In this document: one piece after another, positions 6,328 through 6,821 of the stretch | Numbering within the stretch: the stretch's first letter is position 1 | How the letters are laid out: every line of letters begins with the position of its first letter | Source: Desulfocapsaceae bacterium | GTDB lineage: Bacteria; Desulfobacterota; Desulfobulbia; Desulfobulbales; Desulfocapsaceae | Direction: 5' to 3' | Length of the DNA stretch: 6,821 nt | NCBI GenBank assembly: GCA_029934775.1 | Contig: JAOZLO010000152.1 | Span: forward strand, 1-6,821 | Notes under the pieces: model-generated | Told to the model about the DNA's origin: nothing | Seen by the model: the letters and a program-made list of their open reading frames with translations, nothing else | Database searches by the model: none | Translations under genes and position numbers: made by a program

Positions 6328-6699
6328 TTATTTGCCATAATAGGTGAGTCCCTGGTTATCTGTCTCTAAAACTGTAACACTGTACAGTGAATAATAATCG
6401 CTCGAGAGAAGGGCTTCAACTTTTGAAAAAATAAATTCTGCTATATGTTCGGAAGACGGGTTTTTTTCCTGGAAAGCAGGAAGAGTGTTCAGATCATTAT
6501 GGTCAAGTTGATCGACAACCTCTTTAACGGTTTTTTTAAGAACTTTGAAATCTATTCCCATACCGCATGAATCAAGTTGAGTCGCACGAACGGTTACCTC
6601 TACCTTCCAGTTATGACCATGAGGTTTTTCACAGTCACCAGGATAATCTCTCAGATGATGCGCTCCTGCAAAATGAGTTTTTATAAATGTATCATACAT
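6328..6699 (-). CDS. queD: 6-carboxy-5,6,7,8-tetrahydropterin synthase QueD
   Basis: QueD is a cytosolic enzyme of the tunnel-fold pterin family. It converts 7,8-dihydroneopterin triphosphate to 6-carboxytetrahydropterin, the second step towards preQ0 and queuosine. The 123 residues match the family length (about 120). Zinc ligands are His14 (FAGAHHL) and His27/His29 (HGHN); Cys23 is the catalytic cysteine; Asp66-His67 (LDHNDLN) and Glu112 (ETDNQGL) complete the active site; GIDF at 48-51 is the usual substrate-pocket segment. I chose the ATG at 6699 because AGGAG (6711-6707) lies 7 nt upstream and the protein then begins MYDTFIKTHF, as the family does. An in-frame ATG at 6753 would add 18 unrelated residues across the likely promoter. 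A eukaryotic-type PTPS activity is less likely, given the Cys-x3-His-x-His arrangement and length. QueC, QueE and QueF genes are not in the window. Confidence 0.94.
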   Translation of the reverse strand: MYDTFIKTHFAGAHHLRDYPGDCEKPHGHNWKVEVTVRATQLDSCGMGIDFKVLKKTVKEVVDQLDHNDLNTLPAFQEKNPSSEHIAEFIFSKVEALLSSDYYSLYSVTVLETDNQGLTYYGK

Positions 6700-6706
6700 T
6701 ATATGG

Positions 6707-6711
6707 CTCCT
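6707..6711 (-). promoter_or_regulatory. Ribosome binding site deciding the queD start
   Basis: AGGAG on the minus strand lies 7 nt before the ATG at 6699, the best Shine-Dalgarno in the window. It rules against the longer start at 6753. Confidence 0.8.
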
Positions 6712-6713
6712 GT

Positions 6714-6735
6714 TAATTGTCGATATCGAAAATAA
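6714..6735. promoter_or_regulatory. 22-bp imperfect palindrome in the queD leader (operator candidate)
   Basis: The centre TCGATATCGA (6720-6729) is a perfect 10-bp palindrome. Extended to 11-bp half-sites the arms match at 9 of 11 positions. It sits between the TATAAT (6745-6740, minus strand) and the queD ribosome binding site, where a bound repressor could block transcription. Confidence 0.35.
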
Positions 6736-6739
6736 TGGT

Positions 6740-6745
6740 ATTATA
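6740..6745 (-). promoter_or_regulatory. Candidate -10 of the queD promoter
   Basis: On the minus strand there is a perfect TATAAT 40 nt before the queD ATG. The hexamer 17 nt further upstream (GCCTCC) is not a -35, so the promoter would need an activator or another contact. A TTGACA occurs further up (6814-6809) but is too distant to pair with this -10. Confidence 0.35.
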
Positions 6746-6821
6746 CCCCGCATGATGTAATCGGAGGCTTCGAGTGCCCCTGAGGTTGTTTATGAAGTTT
6801 CACAATGCTGTCAAATTTTTA

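Noticed and set aside
6700..6753. Upstream ATG adding 18 residues to QueD
   Set aside because: The stretch contains the TATAAT and the AGGAG site that serve the ATG at 6699; QueD proteins begin at the shorter start.
6764..6780. TTCGAGT resembling a tRNA T-loop near the right edge
   Set aside because: The flanking bases do not form the 5-bp T-stem, and no acceptor or anticodon stem can be drawn.
6754..6821. Possible end of another gene or a preQ1 riboswitch upstream of queD
   Set aside because: All minus-strand frames stop quickly and no preQ1 aptamer pattern was found; nothing can be supported here beyond a lone TTGACA.

Overview
The window looks like chromosomal DNA of a Gram-negative, AT-leaning bacterium, most likely a Desulfobacterota (Desulfobulbales-like) relative. 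This assignment is an inference from protein character: an lpx-type Gfo/Idh/MocA oxidoreductase directly before lpxB, a stand-alone Smr protein, and a MoeA-like protein with a Cys-rich tail. No rRNA, tRNA or phylogenetic marker was available to test it. There are eight protein genes, all intact except the first, which is cut by the window edge. No CRISPR array, tRNA, rRNA or complete insertion sequence was seen.

Left half, plus strand (1-3802): the 3' part of livG overlaps livF by 8 nt (both are ATPases of a branched-chain amino-acid type ABC importer). A Gfo/Idh/MocA oxidoreductase follows 14 nt later, then a 132-nt gap, then lpxB (lipid A disaccharide synthase), which overlaps a small Smr-domain gene by 4 nt (ATGA). 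The tight spacing suggests one transcription unit, or two if the gap carries a promoter. The oxidoreductase and lpxB fit together as lipid A / nucleotide-sugar functions; the liv genes are probably only neighbours.

Right half, minus strand (3836-6699), convergent with the left half: queD (6-carboxytetrahydropterin synthase, queuosine/7-deazaguanine pathway), a UDP-N-acetylhexosamine 6-dehydrogenase of the TviB/WbpO type (surface polysaccharide precursors), and a MoeA-like molybdopterin-binding protein ending in a CX2CX2CX4C tail. Their gaps (60 and 128 nt) hold candidate regulatory palindromes and stem-loops. They share no obvious pathway.

The most interesting structure is in the gfo-lpxB gap. 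A 121-bp segment (2210-2330) has perfect 10-bp terminal inverted repeats starting 5'-GTAA, and an exact 8-bp direct repeat (AATAACGC) abuts both ends. This is the signature of a small non-autonomous transposable element with its target duplication; an 8-bp duplication and GTAA ends are reminiscent of the IS66 family. The left repeat supplies the oxidoreductase stop codon. Removing the element and one duplication copy joins the oxidoreductase frame to the lpxB frame without a stop, so the ancestral locus may have encoded a single fused protein of about 715 residues, now split by the insertion.
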